In this document: positions 38,249-39,500 of the stretch, piece after piece
How positions within the stretch are numbered: position 1 is the first letter of the stretch
Layout of the letters: every line of letters begins with the position of its first letter
Origin: an uncultured Spirochaetaceae bacterium
Lineage (GTDB): Bacteria > Spirochaetota > Spirochaetia > Sphaerochaetales > Sphaerochaetaceae
Direction of reading: 5' to 3'
NCBI GenBank assembly: GCA_944389275.1
Contig: CALXLT010000049.1
Coordinates: forward strand, 1 to 39,500
DNA: 39,500 nt
The notes under the pieces: generated by a model
Told to the model about the DNA's origin: nothing
The model's database searches: none
What the model saw: the letters and a program-made list of their open reading frames with translations, nothing else
Program-made: the position numbers and the translations under genes

Positions 38249-38894
38249 TCAATTTGCCTCGCTCTTCTGCGGCTCTTTATACAAACGATCCATGTCAATC
38301 AAATGGGCTAACATGGCCTGCATTTGAGTTAGGTCTGTAGCTGTATATATGCCGTAATTCACAAACGAAACACCATCATACTGCCTCTCGATTTTAAAGC
38401 ATTCCCCTTTATCGTATAGGTCTTCGAACTTATGCTTCCAGGATTTACTGAGTTCAACGGACGCGATAAAGAAAGGCTTTCCAGTTTCCCAATCCATCAG
38501 CTGCCATGATCTGAAAAGCCTCATGCCTTCTTTCTTATCAGAAGCAGTGATCCTGTTATCATCAAGATAGTATGCGACGACTTCCGACAGGAGAAGGAAA
38601 TCAAAGAGATCCTTGAACAGGGATATATCAACGCCTGAATCTATAAGCTTTCCATGTACTTGATTTCTTGCTTTATTCTCATCTCCTGAAACAGAGTTAT
38701 AGAATTCAGAAGCCCTTATATGGAAAAAAATCCACAGGACATGTACATACATGTACCCTGTTTGAACTTTGGTCTGTATGAACTTCAAAATCATTTGAAT
38801 CATCTCTCAGAAGCTCAACAGCACGCTCTCTCAAACCATATTTATGGCTTATCCTGATTTCCTGATGTTTGTATGAATTGTTATTTCTCGTCAT
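38249..38894 (-). pseudogene. Unknown protein gene interrupted by a frameshift in a T7 run
   Basis: I do not recognise the family. The frame opens at the ATG at 38894 (MTRNNNSYKHQEIR, then LRERAVELLRDD) and stops at 38706. A second frame continues the same protein-like sequence (HIRASEFYNSVSGDENKARN onward) to 38249. The switch falls at seven T on the minus strand (A run at 38724-38730). Deleting one T gives one 214-residue protein. Its start overlaps the upstream gene in an ATGA. It is mostly helical and charged, with no membrane segments. The frameshift may be a real inactivation, a phase-variable tract or a sequencing error. Confidence 0.7.
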
Positions 38895-39355
38895 ATTCCC
38901 TCTATGCTATTCAATACCGACTTGAGATGGCTCAGCCGTGCTAAGAGTCTATCCCTTTCATCTCCGCTGATCCTTGCCGTGAATTCCCTGAAGATATCCT
39001 CATCTACGATTTCAGGGGTTACGCATGTTCCATCATTGATGAAAGAAGATAACCTATTATTAATAGTAGGGAATCCCGCGAAGTACATGCTTATCAAAGT
39101 CGTCAGGTCAATGATCCTATGCATTGGCAGCTCTTCCGCCTGAATGCTTGCGTTTCCATTCTTATCAACACGCCAGACCTTTCCGGATACCCCATCATTC
39201 CAATCAGGATGCGCTGGATATCCTATAGAAATAGCTTCTGTATCATCAGCAGGATCTCCTGCATATTGTCCATCTATTTGCTTGTAACCGGGAATTCCTA
39301 TTGCCGGTTTGTGATAAAGATTCAAAGGAAAGTCCTTGATTTCATCAATGCGCAT
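38891..39355 (-). CDS. DUF6530-like protein
   Basis: The 154-residue protein contains a pattern I associate with DUF6530: LYHKPAIGIPGYKQIDGQYA, EAISIGYPAHPDW, SGKVWRVDKNG and SIQAEELPMHRIIDL. This assignment is from memory and needs a domain search. The C-terminal third is helical. AAGGAGG precedes the ATG. The gene is the first of a two-gene unit, coupled to the frameshifted gene by ATGA. Base composition is more AT-rich than in the core genes, which suits an accessory module. The function is unknown. Confidence 0.65.
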   Translation of the reverse strand: MRIDEIKDFPLNLYHKPAIGIPGYKQIDGQYAGDPADDTEAISIGYPAHPDWNDGVSGKVWRVDKNGNASIQAEELPMHRIIDLTTLISMYFAGFPTINNRLSSFINDGTCVTPEIVDEDIFREFTARISGDERDRLLARLSHLKSVLNSIEGI

Positions 39356-39375
39356 GCTACCTCCTTAAATTTGAA

Positions 39376-39497
39376 GAGCCGTTTCCGCACAGGCTAAGAA
39401 ACGGCTCAGCATCAAAAATTGAATTCGAAGATCAGATTTTGGAGATTGTTCTGATCTAAATCCCTGATTTGTTTTAAGGGCCCAGTCTCCTGAGCCC
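39376..39497 (-). promoter_or_regulatory. Three hairpins in the leader of the DUF6530-like gene
   Basis: A perfect ten-pair stem, GAGCCGTTTC/GAAACGGCTC (39376-39385 with 39398-39407), lies just upstream of the ribosome binding site. AGATCAG/CTGATCT (39429-39435 with 39451-39457) and GGGC-CAG/CTG-GCCC (39478-39497) lie further upstream. On the minus strand the first lacks a T-run. The upstream gene is outside the window, so these could be a terminator region or a structured leader. Confidence 0.5.
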
Positions 39498-39500
39498 AAA

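Overview
The window looks like ordinary chromosome from a spirochaete, most likely a host-associated relative of Sphaerochaeta or Treponema. This is an inference. It rests on a fused PyrB-PyrI aspartate transcarbamoylase (a form known from Treponema denticola and Thermotoga), the rplU-rpmA-obg-nadD-yqeK-rsfS order, a short Obg with no C-terminal extension, and moderate-GC coding sequence with AT-rich gaps. Most of the window is core metabolism and translation. The accessory material is three DUF4143 ATPases, repeat-bearing gaps, gene remnants and a two-gene unit at the right edge.

Layout, left to right. 1-3370: a MATE exporter under an operator-like palindrome, a DUF4143 ATPase on the minus strand, and a gene remnant. 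3390-7037 (minus): the rplU-rpmA-obg-nadD-yqeK-lipoprotein-rsfS operon. 7168-9276: a TetR regulator and a second MATE exporter. 9277-12230: a 41-bp tandem repeat, then argS and birA (minus). 12349-14465: a second DUF4143 ATPase and a serine acetyltransferase (plus). 14437-18215 (minus): methyltransferase, LRR protein, tyrA and mtaB. 18270-19271: pta. 19367-24246 (minus): a HAD phosphatase, phosphoglucomutase, comEC, ksgA and a small XRE regulator. 24299-25519: an RlmI-like methyltransferase. 25516-26544: corA (minus). 26704-26880: a small gene fragment. 26932-32943 (minus): a complete orotate/UMP operon (pyrBI-pyrE-pyrF-pyrDK-pyrC) behind a leader peptide and attenuator. 33022-34302: a third DUF4143 ATPase (minus). 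34586-35017: hsp20 behind a sigma-54-type promoter. 35371-35443: initiator tRNA. 35550-38153 (plus): a LUD-domain protein, a DNA alkylation repair protein and trpB. 38249-39355 (minus): a two-gene unit whose second gene is frameshifted.

The pyr genes encode every step from carbamoyl phosphate to UMP; carAB is not in the window. They are tightly coupled by ATGA and TAATG overlaps. Two of the products are fusions: catalytic with regulatory ATCase chain, and dihydroorotate dehydrogenase with its PyrK electron-transfer subunit. Upstream of pyrBI lies a 38-codon leader ORF, a U-rich stretch and an intrinsic terminator that the leader ORF reads through. This matches the logic of UTP-sensing attenuation at enterobacterial pyrBI.

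Two themes run across the window. First, many genes without a Shine-Dalgarno sequence have a sigma-70-like -10 hexamer ending exactly 6 (twice 7) bases before the ATG, so the transcript should start at or next to the start codon. This suggests routine leaderless expression. Second, each of the three DUF4143 ATPase genes has its own unrelated short direct repeats beside its promoter, and a fourth such repeat sits alone at 9305-9395.
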